DNA from: Mesorhizobium japonicum MAFF 303099
GTDB taxonomy: Bacteria; Pseudomonadota; Alphaproteobacteria; Rhizobiales; Rhizobiaceae
Reading direction: 5' to 3'
Assembly (NCBI RefSeq): GCF_000009625.1
Contig: NC_002678.2
Coordinates: 744,001-808,000, forward strand
DNA: 64,000 nt
Of this stretch, positions 36,015 through 44,868 are shown one piece after another. A program made the translations under genes and the position numbers. Position 1 is the stretch's first letter. Each line of letters starts with the position of its first letter. Below the pieces are notes generated by a model. It was given only the letters and a program-made list of their open reading frames with translations. It did not search any database and was not told the DNA's origin.

Positions 36015-36605
36015 CTAAAATTCAGCCGGTTTTGGAAGAACGGATGTTTCCGCGAACGATTTCGCAGTTTGGCGTATATGTTCCGCAGCCTGTTCCGCCT
36101 CGACTGAGTCTACGAGTTGGGCTGCTTGCTGTAGATGCCTCGTTATATCAGCGCGAGTGGTGAAGCGGTCCAACTCGCACGGCTGCAAATCGCCCGCGAT
36201 AGCTTTCAGATCGCGCAATACGGAAGCGATGTGTGGCCAAGGGAAATCGGTCGGATCGCCGATGTCACGGTCCGCTCCGACGATCACCTCCAACTTGGCT
36301 AAGATGCCAGGTAACGACAGAGCTGGAACCTCTGGAAGCGCATCTTGAAGTTTGAGCGCTTCGGTCATGGCTAAGACTTCGGCCTCCCGAGCAACAGCGT
36401 ACTGAATGCCGTCCGGTGCGATCACTGGCATGGGCTGCTTTTTCATTTCGCCTCTGGTCAATGCCTGAATGCCGGTATTGCAGATAATTCTCGTCTCCAA
36501 CCGCTGCTGGACCCTGCAAAGCACCAGAGATGTATGTTGGGCACGATGCCATGCGGCCCACAGGGCGAGTGCTGGGTCATGTTTCACTGCTGCTGATTGC
36601 GCCAT
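36015..36605 (-). CDS. Hypothetical protein of the mobile element
   Basis: The 196-aa protein has no recognised domain. It is mostly helical, with a Trp/His-rich N-terminus (ALWAAWHRAQHTS), a middle rich in Leu, Pro and Ala, and an acidic C-terminal helix (LVDSVEAEQAAEHI). GGAGGA before the ATG at 36605 sets the start five codons inside the open frame. It diverges from an XRE regulator, with inverted repeats in the gap, so it is a natural target of that regulator. Confidence 0.65.
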   Translation of the reverse strand: MAQSAAVKHDPALALWAAWHRAQHTSLVLCRVQQRLETRIICNTGIQALTRGEMKKQPMPVIAPDGIQYAVAREAEVLAMTEALKLQDALPEVPALSLPGILAKLEVIVGADRDIGDPTDFPWPHIASVLRDLKAIAGDLQPCELDRFTTRADITRHLQQAAQLVDSVEAEQAAEHIRQTAKSFAETSVLPKPAEF

Positions 36606-36638
36606 CTTGGATTCCTCCAATTCGACATGGCTGGGTCG

Positions 36639-36670
36639 TATCTGAATTTAAGATAACTGGAAATCAGATA
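36639..36670. promoter_or_regulatory. Inverted-repeat candidate operator between divergent genes
   Basis: TATCTGA at 36639-36645 and TCAGATA at 36664-36670 are perfect complements. Inside them TATCT and AGATA (36651-36655) form a second, shorter repeat. The cluster fills the 91-bp gap between the hypothetical gene and the XRE gene, as expected for autorepression of both promoters. Confidence 0.5.
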
Positions 36671-36696
36671 TAATTGAAGCCCTCATCTGGAACTGG

Positions 36697-36948
36697 ATGA
36701 GGCCGGTGGTGAAAACGCTCGGAACGCTGCGCCACAAGTCATTGATCACGATGCTGATTGCAAAGCGTGAGGCTAGCGGGCTGACACAGACCGAGCTCGC
36801 CGAAAAGCTCGGCGAATATCAGTCGTTTGTCGCTCGACTCGAAAGCGGCCAACGCCGCGTCGACGTAGTCGAATTCATCGATCTGGCGAAAATCCTGGGG
36901 TTCGACCCTTCTTCAGCCATCAAGAGATTGGCAGCAGAACCAGACTGA
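36697..36948 (+). CDS. XRE-family helix-turn-helix regulator
   Basis: The 83-aa protein is a single HTH_3 domain: LIAKREASGLTQTELAEKLG, then EYQSFVARLESGQRRVDVVEFIDLAKILGFD. This is the Cro/cI-type DNA-binding fold with no sensor domain. Such small regulators control excision or transfer genes in integrative elements. The ATG at 36697 is the only start near the domain. The inverted repeats just upstream are its probable operator. Confidence 0.85.
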   Translation: MRPVVKTLGTLRHKSLITMLIAKREASGLTQTELAEKLGEYQSFVARLESGQRRVDVVEFIDLAKILGFDPSSAIKRLAAEPD

Positions 36949-37333
36949 ATCTAGCTGAGACGGTCCCAACCGCTCGCGAGCGCGCCACACAACAGCGCCG
37001 TAGCGAGCGAGCGGCGGCTTTGCGCCTATTGCGGACTTAGAGTTCAACCCTGACCCGTCTTGAAATCAGTCGGTCCACGCGCCGTTAAAGAGAAGCTATT
37101 AAATCCGGTGCGAAAAATGTGCTGTGTGCGCTACAGCCCGCCTGATGGCTTCACTATCGCACCCGTGGTGCGGAGCGTCTCGGGTAAGGGTGGGATCGTT
37201 TAGCAACGGTGTCCTTCGACTACCAAAGCCAAAAAACGAAATTGTGCAATGCACAAATTCATATTGCATGTGCGAGACGTCTAGTTTAGCTTCCACTTTT
37301 TAAGCTATCACTTATCGAAGTGAGGAGCGGCAT
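36949..37333. other. Intergenic stretch with a palindrome
   Basis: No gene is visible. It lies between the XRE regulator and the acyltransferase fusion and holds the palindrome at 37242-37256. It should contain the promoter of the fusion gene. Confidence 0.5.
37242..37256. promoter_or_regulatory. Perfect 7-1-7 palindrome upstream of the acyltransferase fusion gene
   Basis: TTGTGCA-A-TGCACAA ends 78 bp before the TTG start at 37334. The dyad form with a central TGCA pair resembles binding sites of dimeric regulators, including LuxR-type quorum-sensing sites, but no such regulator is next to it. Confidence 0.4.
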
Positions 37334-39352
37334 TTGGCAGTTCGCAACATCTGGCTTGATGCAGCCAAAGGCGTCGGGATACTCCTCGTGGTGGCGGCAC
37401 ATGTGGCTGGTGAAGGGCCACAACAGCGTGACATAATCTTCGCAAACGCCGTATTTTTGTTCCACATGCCGCTGTTTTTCGTGATTTCCGGGTACGTTTA
37501 CAAACCGAGGGACCGTCAACAGCTGTTTTGGAAGAAATCAGCCAGCCTTGCAGTACCGTACATTTCGTTCTTGATGGTTTTGACGATAGCAGTCGTAGCA
37601 AGGCGGATGCTCCTAGGTGATCCTCCCGCGCATTGGGAGCTACGAGCAATGGCTATCAACGAGATCCTTGGCGGCATGCGGCTTGGGCGGGATTTCGGCG
37701 TATTTTGGTTCGTGACCTGCCTGTTCTTTACCCAGCTGATTTACAATGACGTCGCCCGTTGGGCTAAAAATCCTGGGAGCAGACGAATGTTGGCTTTCGT
37801 CGGGTTTTCCATGATTTCGGGCTACCTAATTCAGGCCGTATTGCCCTTGAACCAGTCACCTTGGGCCTTAGCCGCGGTTCCGATGGCTCTGTGCTGCTTT
37901 TGGTTCGGTGACTTGCTTCGAACCTTTCAATTTTCGCGGCGAATTCGATGGACTTTCATTGCGGCTGTAATGGCCTTGGCGCTAATCGCCTGGACGAGCG
38001 GCGCGGACATCCAGTTCAATATGAAATACTCAATTTTTGGTCCGCCGGTTGTCGGGCTTCTTATTGCGCTTGGGCTCTCTCTTGCAGTGCTCGATCTCGT
38101 GAGAGAGGCGGCCAAGATCGAGAAATTGGCGGCGCCCGTGGCAAAGCTGGGGGAGGCTTCGCTAGTGATCATGTTTCTCCACCAGTTCTTCCAGTTCTCC
38201 TTTCGCGATTTCGGGATCACGAACGAGCTTGTGATTATGTTGGCAGCGGTGTCGGGACCGCTACTAATTTACCAGTTCCTGAGACGATCAGCGCTGTTGG
38301 CTCCGTGGTTTTTGGGAACAGGCGATGGTGCGCCGGGTCGTTTGATCAACTGGCTCCGTAACGGACTGGGTTGGCGTATACGGAATTATCGAGAATGGCT
38401 CTTTGAGCTTGCAAAGCCTTATGTCGCGCATCTGCTGATCGCGGTGCGATGGCCGCTTAGAAGGAAGGGCCGTCCGCACGGACTGCCAAGCGATCTGGTT
38501 GTGTCATTGACGTCGTATCCGGCACGATTTCCAACTCTCCATCTCACGCTGCGTTGTCTCCTGTCGCAAACGATCGCGCCCGATCGGGTAATTCTCTGGG
38601 TCACATTAGAGGACGCAAAACATCTCCCTAAGTCAGTAAACGAACTGAAGCTTCATGGTCTCGAAATTCGGTTCTGCAAAGACATTCGCTCATACAAGAA
38701 GATCGTACCGGCGCTTCTGGCCTTTCCCGCGGCATACATCGTCACTGCAGATGACGATGTCTACTACTCGAAGCGTTGGCTGGAGCAATTGGTCGAAAAG
38801 GCTGGCGAACGCACTGTCGTCTGTCATCGAGGTCACGCTGTAGCCTTGAATGAGAGGGGACGCATCGAACCATACAGCGAGTGGTCATTCGATGTTGCAG
38901 GCCAATCTGAAATGCTATTCCCGACCGGTGTCGGAGGGGTTCTTTATGGTCCCAAATCCCTGTCACCAGAAGCGACCGATGAGGAGACATTTACCAGTCT
39001 GTGCCCACAAGGCGATGATATTTGGCTGTTCTGGATGGGCCGTCGAGCAGGTAGTACCTACGTTAAGACGTTGAACCATTGGACCGAGCTTTCCTGGAGG
39101 GGGTCGCAAACGTCTGCCCTTCATCTGACAAATGTCGGCACGGGGCGAAATGACGAACAAATTCGGAAAATAACCGAGCGCTATGGCCTCCCTGCCTTTG
39201 CCCCCCTTTCTTCTGATAAGATCCGTCGCCTGCCTTTCACGGCTGAAGAAATGATAGCCAGGATTCAAAAAGCGCTTGATGCGAAAGGTCTGCTCACTGC
39301 AGAGGAGAGTCGGTCTTTATGGACAAAGGCATCCCAGACAAAGCCCGATTGA
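37334..39352 (+). CDS. Acyltransferase-3 / glycosyltransferase fusion protein
   Basis: The 672-aa protein joins two parts. Residues 1 to about 340 are a polytopic membrane acyltransferase of the OafA/YrhL or Fuc4NAc-type group: RNIWLDAAKGVGILLVVAAH at the start, FHMPLFFVISGY, about ten helices. Residues from about 385 are a soluble GT-A-like domain: VVSLTSYPARFPTLHLTLRCL, and the metal-binding triplet Asp473-475 in TADDDVYYSKRW. It may add and acylate a sugar of a surface polysaccharide. GAGGAG supports TTG at 37334. Codon use looks more A/T-rich than the core genes. Confidence 0.8.
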   Translation: MAVRNIWLDAAKGVGILLVVAAHVAGEGPQQRDIIFANAVFLFHMPLFFVISGYVYKPRDRQQLFWKKSASLAVPYISFLMVLTIAVVARRMLLGDPPAHWELRAMAINEILGGMRLGRDFGVFWFVTCLFFTQLIYNDVARWAKNPGSRRMLAFVGFSMISGYLIQAVLPLNQSPWALAAVPMALCCFWFGDLLRTFQFSRRIRWTFIAAVMALALIAWTSGADIQFNMKYSIFGPPVVGLLIALGLSLAVLDLVREAAKIEKLAAPVAKLGEASLVIMFLHQFFQFSFRDFGITNELVIMLAAVSGPLLIYQFLRRSALLAPWFLGTGDGAPGRLINWLRNGLGWRIRNYREWLFELAKPYVAHLLIAVRWPLRRKGRPHGLPSDLVVSLTSYPARFPTLHLTLRCLLSQTIAPDRVILWVTLEDAKHLPKSVNELKLHGLEIRFCKDIRSYKKIVPALLAFPAAYIVTADDDVYYSKRWLEQLVEKAGERTVVCHRGHAVALNERGRIEPYSEWSFDVAGQSEMLFPTGVGGVLYGPKSLSPEATDEETFTSLCPQGDDIWLFWMGRRAGSTYVKTLNHWTELSWRGSQTSALHLTNVGTGRNDEQIRKITERYGLPAFAPLSSDKIRRLPFTAEEMIARIQKALDAKGLLTAEESRSLWTKASQTKPD

Positions 39353-39790
39353 TCTCGACCTACTCACAAACGGAGGCGGCCATTCTCTTATCTCATGGCC
39401 TGCGGATAGGCTCATCCCGTTCCAACTCAAAGCAATCCGATCAGCGCTCGACTTTCAACCGGCGTTGAAAAAAAGATGGCCAAGGCGCCCAGGCTGCGGA
39501 GGGTATTCGACGGGCGAAATGCGAGGAATGGGGAAGCCCAGGACCATGAACCATAAGGATCCCAACTAAGGCCTTCGCGGCGGACGGCATGATTTATGCA
39601 GTCATCGCAACCAAGTTGGGCATCGGTAAAGCGCGGCATGCATTGGCCCTAGACCGGGAATCTTAAGGCAAACTGGCCGGCGCCTGCAACCTTCTCTGCG
39701 GCTCAGTCGTCACAGACGCTATTAGGCCGCTAACCAGCAAACCTGCGTGAAGAGGCCGTTTCAATTACCTATCCGCGGCGGGGCACAGGC
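39353..39790. other. Intergenic stretch between the two acyltransferase genes
   Basis: This gap lies between two convergent genes. Apart from the recombinase-like remnant listed separately at 39562-39666, I see no coding signal or clear terminator. Confidence 0.45.
39562..39666 (+). pseudogene. Possible remnant of a serine-recombinase C-terminal HTH
   Basis: A short in-frame stretch ending at TAA 39664-39666 reads KAFAADGMIYAVIATKLGIG and then KARHALAL. This resembles the helix-turn-helix tail of resolvases (an LRAEG...IAKKLGIGRASVYR type). The catalytic domain is missing. It is too short for certainty. Confidence 0.3.
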
Positions 39791-40948
39791 TCAGAGAAAT
39801 ACTGAGTATCCGATGCGCTCGATGAGTTTCCAGCAAACTACGAATGTCAACAGGGCTGCACAGAACACGGTTGAAGCTGTCAAAGCAAAACCGCCACCCA
39901 CTCTGTCCTGTCTCATTATCGGCTTCCGGAATTCGAGGGCGGGTTTCTCGATGACGTGCCACGAAAAGGCTGCGAAGGCTACCAGTAGTGGTAGGCCGAT
40001 AAGGATTATCGCAACTAGGCTATTACCGAGGTTGTATCCGATGAACTGAAAAACGGGCCAATGATATAGATATATCCCATAAGAATAATCAGCGCTGGCG
40101 AGAACGAATATTCGTTTTGGATTCGTAAGGCCCAAAAAAACGGTGCAGTAGGCCACCGGAATCGACGCAAAAGTTGAAAGTGGGCTTTCTGTGAACAGCA
40201 AGGCACAAGATATTGCAAACATCAAAATGAACAATGCAATCGACCATGGGAGCAACTTCTTAAAAAAGAAAATCATGACACCGGCAACAAAGCAGTTTAC
40301 GAGGCCGAGACCGTGGCCTAAGCCGGTGCCGACACCTGCGTACATCTGTGCTCCCCAATGATGAGTCAGCCCCCAGGCTACTAGGACGAATGGCATCGAC
40401 AACGCTGAAAGTAAAAAGAGTGCACGGCTATTGCGAGCGCCCACAAGGGCGAGCAGACTTAGGGCAATGTAGCACAGTAATTCATAGGGCACGGTCCAGA
40501 GTTGAGCGTTTACCAAATTGCCTGCCACTGCATTTTTAAAAACTCCGGGCAGCGTGTAGTGGATTTCCCCGGTGACGTTTAAGAGATAACGCCAAAACTC
40601 ACCGCTAGAGAAATACTGCGATAGCGGTACGGTTGTCACTAGTGGGCCGAGAATGAGCGCTGAGAGTAAAACTTCGACGCTGAGTGCTGGAAAAATCCGA
40701 ATAACTCTGAGCCCTAGGAACGCGCTAAGCGTGAGGCATCGATCAAGGCTTCCGGCAACAAGGAAGCCGCTTAGTGCAAAAAACATCGGGAGAACAAATC
40801 GGCTGACTTCCCATATATGGTTATTATACCAGAACCCAAGCCCAGCATCTCCGTAAGCAATCTGGGGGATATGCCAAACCGCTACAAAAAGAGACAGGCA
40901 TAATCGCAGATAGTCGAAGCCAGCCGGACGGTTGTTGGTAACGTCCAT
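39791..40948 (-). CDS. Acyltransferase-3 family membrane protein (OafA/YrhL-like)
   Basis: The 385-aa polytopic protein has the acyltransferase-3 pattern. An early FDYLRLCLSLFVAVWH carries the catalytic His, FVLPMFFALSGFLVAGS is followed by the Arg-containing RVIRIFPAL loop, and QLWTVPYELLCY comes later. It would O-acylate a cell-surface glycan using a periplasmic or membrane acyl donor. The ATG at 40948 follows AGGAGAGG; the open frame upstream to 41098 is unrelated. It faces the fusion gene. Confidence 0.88.
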   Translation of the reverse strand: MDVTNNRPAGFDYLRLCLSLFVAVWHIPQIAYGDAGLGFWYNNHIWEVSRFVLPMFFALSGFLVAGSLDRCLTLSAFLGLRVIRIFPALSVEVLLSALILGPLVTTVPLSQYFSSGEFWRYLLNVTGEIHYTLPGVFKNAVAGNLVNAQLWTVPYELLCYIALSLLALVGARNSRALFLLSALSMPFVLVAWGLTHHWGAQMYAGVGTGLGHGLGLVNCFVAGVMIFFFKKLLPWSIALFILMFAISCALLFTESPLSTFASIPVAYCTVFLGLTNPKRIFVLASADYSYGIYLYHWPVFQFIGYNLGNSLVAIILIGLPLLVAFAAFSWHVIEKPALEFRKPIMRQDRVGGGFALTASTVFCAALLTFVVCWKLIERIGYSVFL

Positions 40949-41317
40949 CCTCTCCTGAATATTTTGAAGTTGGAGCAAAACGCCTCCGGCATGGCACTGC
41001 GAGTTTGTTGCGCTGCACCATAACAGGCGCGTCTCTCTTCGCAATGCAAAAACGGGCCGGCGCCTTTGCCGCGCGGCTTGGCCCATCAAGGGGGCCATCC
41101 AGCGTCCTTCACTACAAAGCGCGGTATCTTGTTGGTATCACCGTCGAACACAGACGGGGAGTGTCAGGCGCAGCACTAGCGAAGACGCGACCGCGCGGTC
41201 CGCTATTTGCTTGCGAACGTCGGAAGCCGCCCGTCTGCATCCGGCCCATTCCCAGTCATTGAACCTGCCCCAGAGAAAAGTGTTCAACATTGACAGCAAC
41301 GTGCCACTCCATCGCCA
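40949..41317. other. Intergenic stretch
   Basis: This gap lies between the acyltransferase start and the end of the AlpA-like gene. Frames here have no family pattern. It probably holds the acyltransferase promoter. Confidence 0.4.
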
Positions 41318-41533
41318 CTAGTCGCTGTTTTTTCGTGATGCGCTGGTGTGCCATGAGACTGGATCGTCAATCCATCGATTGACATCGGATTCCCGCCAGC
41401 CCGCCCCGTTGATGCTTATCTTGATCTGAGCGGGGAACGTGCCTTCGGCGATCTTGCGATAGATGGTCGAGCGGGACAGACCGGTTCGGGCAAGGACGGT
41501 ACTGAGACGCACAATACGATCTGACTCGGGCAT
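41318..41533 (-). CDS. AlpA-family excisionase/transcription regulator
   Basis: The 71-aa protein has the AlpA (PF05930) pattern of a MerR-like winged helix: VRLSTVLARTGLSRSTIYRK, then IAEGTFPAQIKIS, and GWRESDVNRWIDD. AlpA-type proteins activate or direct excision of P4-like and integrative elements. It lies directly downstream of the relaxase gene on the same strand, within the mobile element bounded by the integrase at 34.7 kb, which fits an excisionase role. Confidence 0.88.
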   Translation of the reverse strand: MPESDRIVRLSTVLARTGLSRSTIYRKIAEGTFPAQIKISINGAGWRESDVNRWIDDPVSWHTSASRKNSD

Positions 41534-41648
41534 AGCTTGCCTGCTTCAAAGTGGTTGTTGCTAGACACGACGAACCGAATGCTGGACGCAATCAGGTTTG
41601 TCGCTTCAGCCGCCAGCGGCGTGAAAACGGCGGCAAATCGGAAGGGTG

Positions 41649-44600
41649 TCAGAGCCCAAGGCCCCGCCCCTTTCCGATGCCATGGCTGAATGCCAGTTCC
41701 GCACCAAGGCGCCGGCCGGAATCGATCTTGATGCCAAGCTCGCGTTTGCGATTTGCCAGTAGGGATTCAAGTTGCGGATCGCGTTCGAGGCTTTTGGCCA
41801 TGTCGGACATGGCCGACCGCGTTGACTTGTAGCCGGACATATCGCCAGCCTGGTATTGGCGCTGGCCCGTGCGGTCGAGCTTTTGCCAGCGTTCAACAAA
41901 ACGGTCGGCGCGGCGGCCGGGATCGATGTCCATCCCAGTGCGGATTTCCGTTTCAAGCTGGAGAGCCAGCACGATGCGGCTGACGCGGCCGGCCCCCGCC
42001 TCGCGGACAAGTTCGGGATTTTTCACATAGGCCGCTTCGGCATCGCGCCAGCCATACGGCCGCACCTTCTCGAAGGCGTTGCGCGCGTCCCTCAGTTCGC
42101 GCATCAGGTCGGAACTGCCCCGCCCGTCCGCATTTGCGTTGTGCGACATCGCGTCGAGCGCGCGCGCGTGACGCACGAGCGCTTTCGTACGGGCACTGCG
42201 CAACGCCGCTTCCGGGTCCATCGGCAGATCCGTGTCGCGCTGCGCACCCGGCCCTGGCTTCTCCCTTTCCGGCGTGGCAGCGTCATCTGCGATTTGAGCT
42301 CCAACATTTTCCCTTGCCGGCCTGCGCCCAAGGTCCTGGCCGGGCTCCACGTCTCCAGGCGAGCGCAACCCGTCGATCAGCCCGCCGATCCTGTCGCGCA
42401 GCTTCTCCGGAACGATCCGGCGCACGATCTCGACCACGCGCTCGCGGAACGTGATGCCGCGCCGCTCGGCATAGCTCTGCGCCGGATCGATCTGCTCGTA
42501 ATCCGACGCCATGTCCTTGGCGCGATCGCGTGACAGTGTGCGGACCAGTCGGTCCCGCGTACTGAAGTCGTCGCCGCCATAATGCAGGTCCATCGCGTCG
42601 CGATGCCGCGACAGGGCAACGTAGCTGCCATGTGCATCCATGCCGGGCGTAGCGAGCACATGGGTCCGGTCAACGGTCATGCCCTGCGCCTTGTGAATGG
42701 TCGCGGCATAGCCGTGGTCGATGTGGGAATAGTCCTTCAGGTCGAACCGCACCAACCTGCCGTCATCGGTGCGCACGGTCATGCTCTGTGTGCTGACCTG
42801 TTCGATCATACCGAGTGTTCCGTTCCTGACGCCGAGCGCGCGCTCGTTGCGCAGGAACATGGCCCGGTCGCCGCTGGCGAAGTTTCTTGGGCCGCGTTCG
42901 ACAGTCACCTGAACATCGTCGCCGAGATCGCCTGCAGCGTGCATGCGCTCCCGCGCTGCCTGGTTCAAGGCATGTACCTCGTCGTTTGTATGGGTGAGAA
43001 TGATCCGGCTTGCCTCGGGATGCGCCTGCCTGTCGCGATCCCAGCGCTCGACGAGTTCACTTCGCGCGTCGTCGCGCGTTGCAGCCTGATGCACCATGCC
43101 TTGCGCGTCGTAGGCGTTGATCGCGGCGCCTATCCTACCGGTTGCCAGATCGCGCGTGGCATCGCGCTGCCAGTCCTCGCGCTGCCGACGCACCTGGCCG
43201 ATTTCGACGCCGCCATGACGCTCATGGATGGAACGGAATGCAGCGCCGGCTTCGATCGCCTGCAACTGTTGCGGGTCACCAACCAGCACGACTTTTGCGC
43301 CAACGTTCGCCGCATGGGAAAGCACGCGCTCCAACTGGCGCGTGCCGACCATGCCGGTCTCATCGATCACCAGGACATCGCGCGCGGTGAGCAGATCGCG
43401 GCCCTGTCCCCAGCTATGCTCCATGCTGGCGATCGTGCGTGAGGGGATGCCTGAACCGCCTTCCAGATTCTCGGCGGCGATGCCGGAGAGTGCCGCACCT
43501 CGAACCTCATAGCCCGCTGCTGCCCATGCCTGGCGCGCAACGCCCAGCATGGCGCTCTTACCCGTTCCGGCAAAGCCGACGACGACACCAAGACCGCGGC
43601 CGTCGGTGATATGCGCAAGCGCATCGGTCTGCTCGCCCGAAAGGATAAGACCGCGTTGCGCAGCCCGGGCCAGTACTGCCTCGCGATATGCGTCACTCAC
43701 CGCGTGACGCTCGTCCAAATCCATACGCTCCGCAGCGCGGTGAAGGCGCTGTTCGGTGTCGATCATCTGCCTGGTGGTGAAACGGTCTTCGCCGCGTCCG
43801 TCCTTGCCGAGTTCGACCAGATGGGGTGCGTTGCCGATGGCTGCCACGACCGCGTTGAACTGCTCCATTCCATCGCTGTGGCGATGCGAGAACTTCGCGA
43901 TGTCTTTTCGGGTGAAGGTCGATTGCTGATGCGTGATGGCATCGAGTGCCACGGATGGATCGGCAATGATGCGCGCACCATTGTTGCGCGCGATCTCGCG
44001 ATGCAGTTCGGCGCGATCTGCTTCACTATCGCCAGCAGCAAGGCCACTGCCCTCGATGCGTTGAGCCGGTGCACCAATCTGGGTTTGCGGCTCCAGCGCA
44101 ATGCCCTGCGCTTCCAGACTGCGATGGTCTATGCGTGCGTCGATATCGAGATCGGCCAGGCGCTCATTGGCCAGCTCCGCCCACCGCTCGCGCCAGCGCT
44201 CGACCAGCTGGGTAGCATTCCAGCCTCGAACCTTCGCCCCAAAGCCATTCTCGTCGACGGCCCGCATGGTCAGCATGACATGAGCGTGCGGCTTGGGACT
44301 GCCATCCTCTGCCCTGTCCCAATGCACATTGAGATCGGCGGCCATGCCCTTGCTGACAAACTCGGCCTCAACAAAGTCGCGCGCCAGTTCGATGCCTTGC
44401 GCCTGGCTCAGTTCACGCGGGAGCGCAAACTCGACCTCGCGGGCAAGCTGCGCATCCTTGCGGACCTCGAAGGCCTCGACATCGTTCCACAGACGTTCGC
44501 GGTCGCGCCAGGCCTCTGGCGCATCCTCCGGCAGCATCACCTCGGAATGGACGACGCCGCGCTTGGCGGAGAAGTCGTGCGTACGTTCGATCCGCTCGTC

Positions 44601-44696
44601 ACGCAGCCGCGAAGCCGAGCGGTACGCCGCAGACGCCACAGCACTGCTCCCAGCCTTGCGGCCAATGACCTTGACGTGAAGATGATAGATCGCCAT
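41649..44696 (-). CDS. traA: Ti-type conjugative relaxase/helicase TraA (MobQ class)
   Basis: The 1,015-aa protein begins with a MobA/MobL relaxase domain: Tyr25 in ASAAYRSAS is the likely DNA-attacking residue, and His137 and His139 in KPHAHVML bind metal. A TraI-like superfamily I helicase follows, with Walker A GFAGTGKS near 374-381, Walker B VLVIDETGMVG, and GYAATIHKAQGMTVDRTHV near the helicase end. The C-terminal 250 residues are charged and family-specific. It would nick oriT and lead the strand out. It is shorter than Agrobacterium TraA (about 1,100 aa) but has the domains. Confidence 0.95.
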   Translation of the reverse strand: MAIYHLHVKVIGRKAGSSAVASAAYRSASRLRDERIERTHDFSAKRGVVHSEVMLPEDAPEAWRDRERLWNDVEAFEVRKDAQLAREVEFALPRELSQAQGIELARDFVEAEFVSKGMAADLNVHWDRAEDGSPKPHAHVMLTMRAVDENGFGAKVRGWNATQLVERWRERWAELANERLADLDIDARIDHRSLEAQGIALEPQTQIGAPAQRIEGSGLAAGDSEADRAELHREIARNNGARIIADPSVALDAITHQQSTFTRKDIAKFSHRHSDGMEQFNAVVAAIGNAPHLVELGKDGRGEDRFTTRQMIDTEQRLHRAAERMDLDERHAVSDAYREAVLARAAQRGLILSGEQTDALAHITDGRGLGVVVGFAGTGKSAMLGVARQAWAAAGYEVRGAALSGIAAENLEGGSGIPSRTIASMEHSWGQGRDLLTARDVLVIDETGMVGTRQLERVLSHAANVGAKVVLVGDPQQLQAIEAGAAFRSIHERHGGVEIGQVRRQREDWQRDATRDLATGRIGAAINAYDAQGMVHQAATRDDARSELVERWDRDRQAHPEASRIILTHTNDEVHALNQAARERMHAAGDLGDDVQVTVERGPRNFASGDRAMFLRNERALGVRNGTLGMIEQVSTQSMTVRTDDGRLVRFDLKDYSHIDHGYAATIHKAQGMTVDRTHVLATPGMDAHGSYVALSRHRDAMDLHYGGDDFSTRDRLVRTLSRDRAKDMASDYEQIDPAQSYAERRGITFRERVVEIVRRIVPEKLRDRIGGLIDGLRSPGDVEPGQDLGRRPARENVGAQIADDAATPEREKPGPGAQRDTDLPMDPEAALRSARTKALVRHARALDAMSHNANADGRGSSDLMRELRDARNAFEKVRPYGWRDAEAAYVKNPELVREAGAGRVSRIVLALQLETEIRTGMDIDPGRRADRFVERWQKLDRTGQRQYQAGDMSGYKSTRSAMSDMAKSLERDPQLESLLANRKRELGIKIDSGRRLGAELAFSHGIGKGRGLGL

Positions 44697-44726
44697 CGCG
44701 ACCAGATCATTTGCACGTCAAAGCCC

Positions 44727-44757
44727 ACGTCGGCACGACGTATAAGCGCGCCCTCCC
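44727..44757. promoter_or_regulatory. oriT: Candidate oriT with RSF1010/Ti-type nic site
   Basis: In the 172-bp gap between divergent traA and traC, ACGTCG (44727-44732) and CGACGT (44736-44741) form an inverted repeat. TATAAGCGCGCCCTCC follows at once. This matches the RSF1010 nic core TAAGTGCG/CCCT at 11 of 12 bases, putting the nick between 44750 and 44751. Position, repeat and core agree with a MobQ transfer origin acted on by the neighbouring relaxase. Confidence 0.75.
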
Positions 44758-44868
44758 TCGAAAAATTCTCGGGATGGACCAGCCCGTCCCGGGCTGTCTC
44801 TGCAAGCCTGAAGCCTTCCGGCAGGCGCTCCCCTATCATCCCCACATCGACAACCGAAGGAGATAGCC

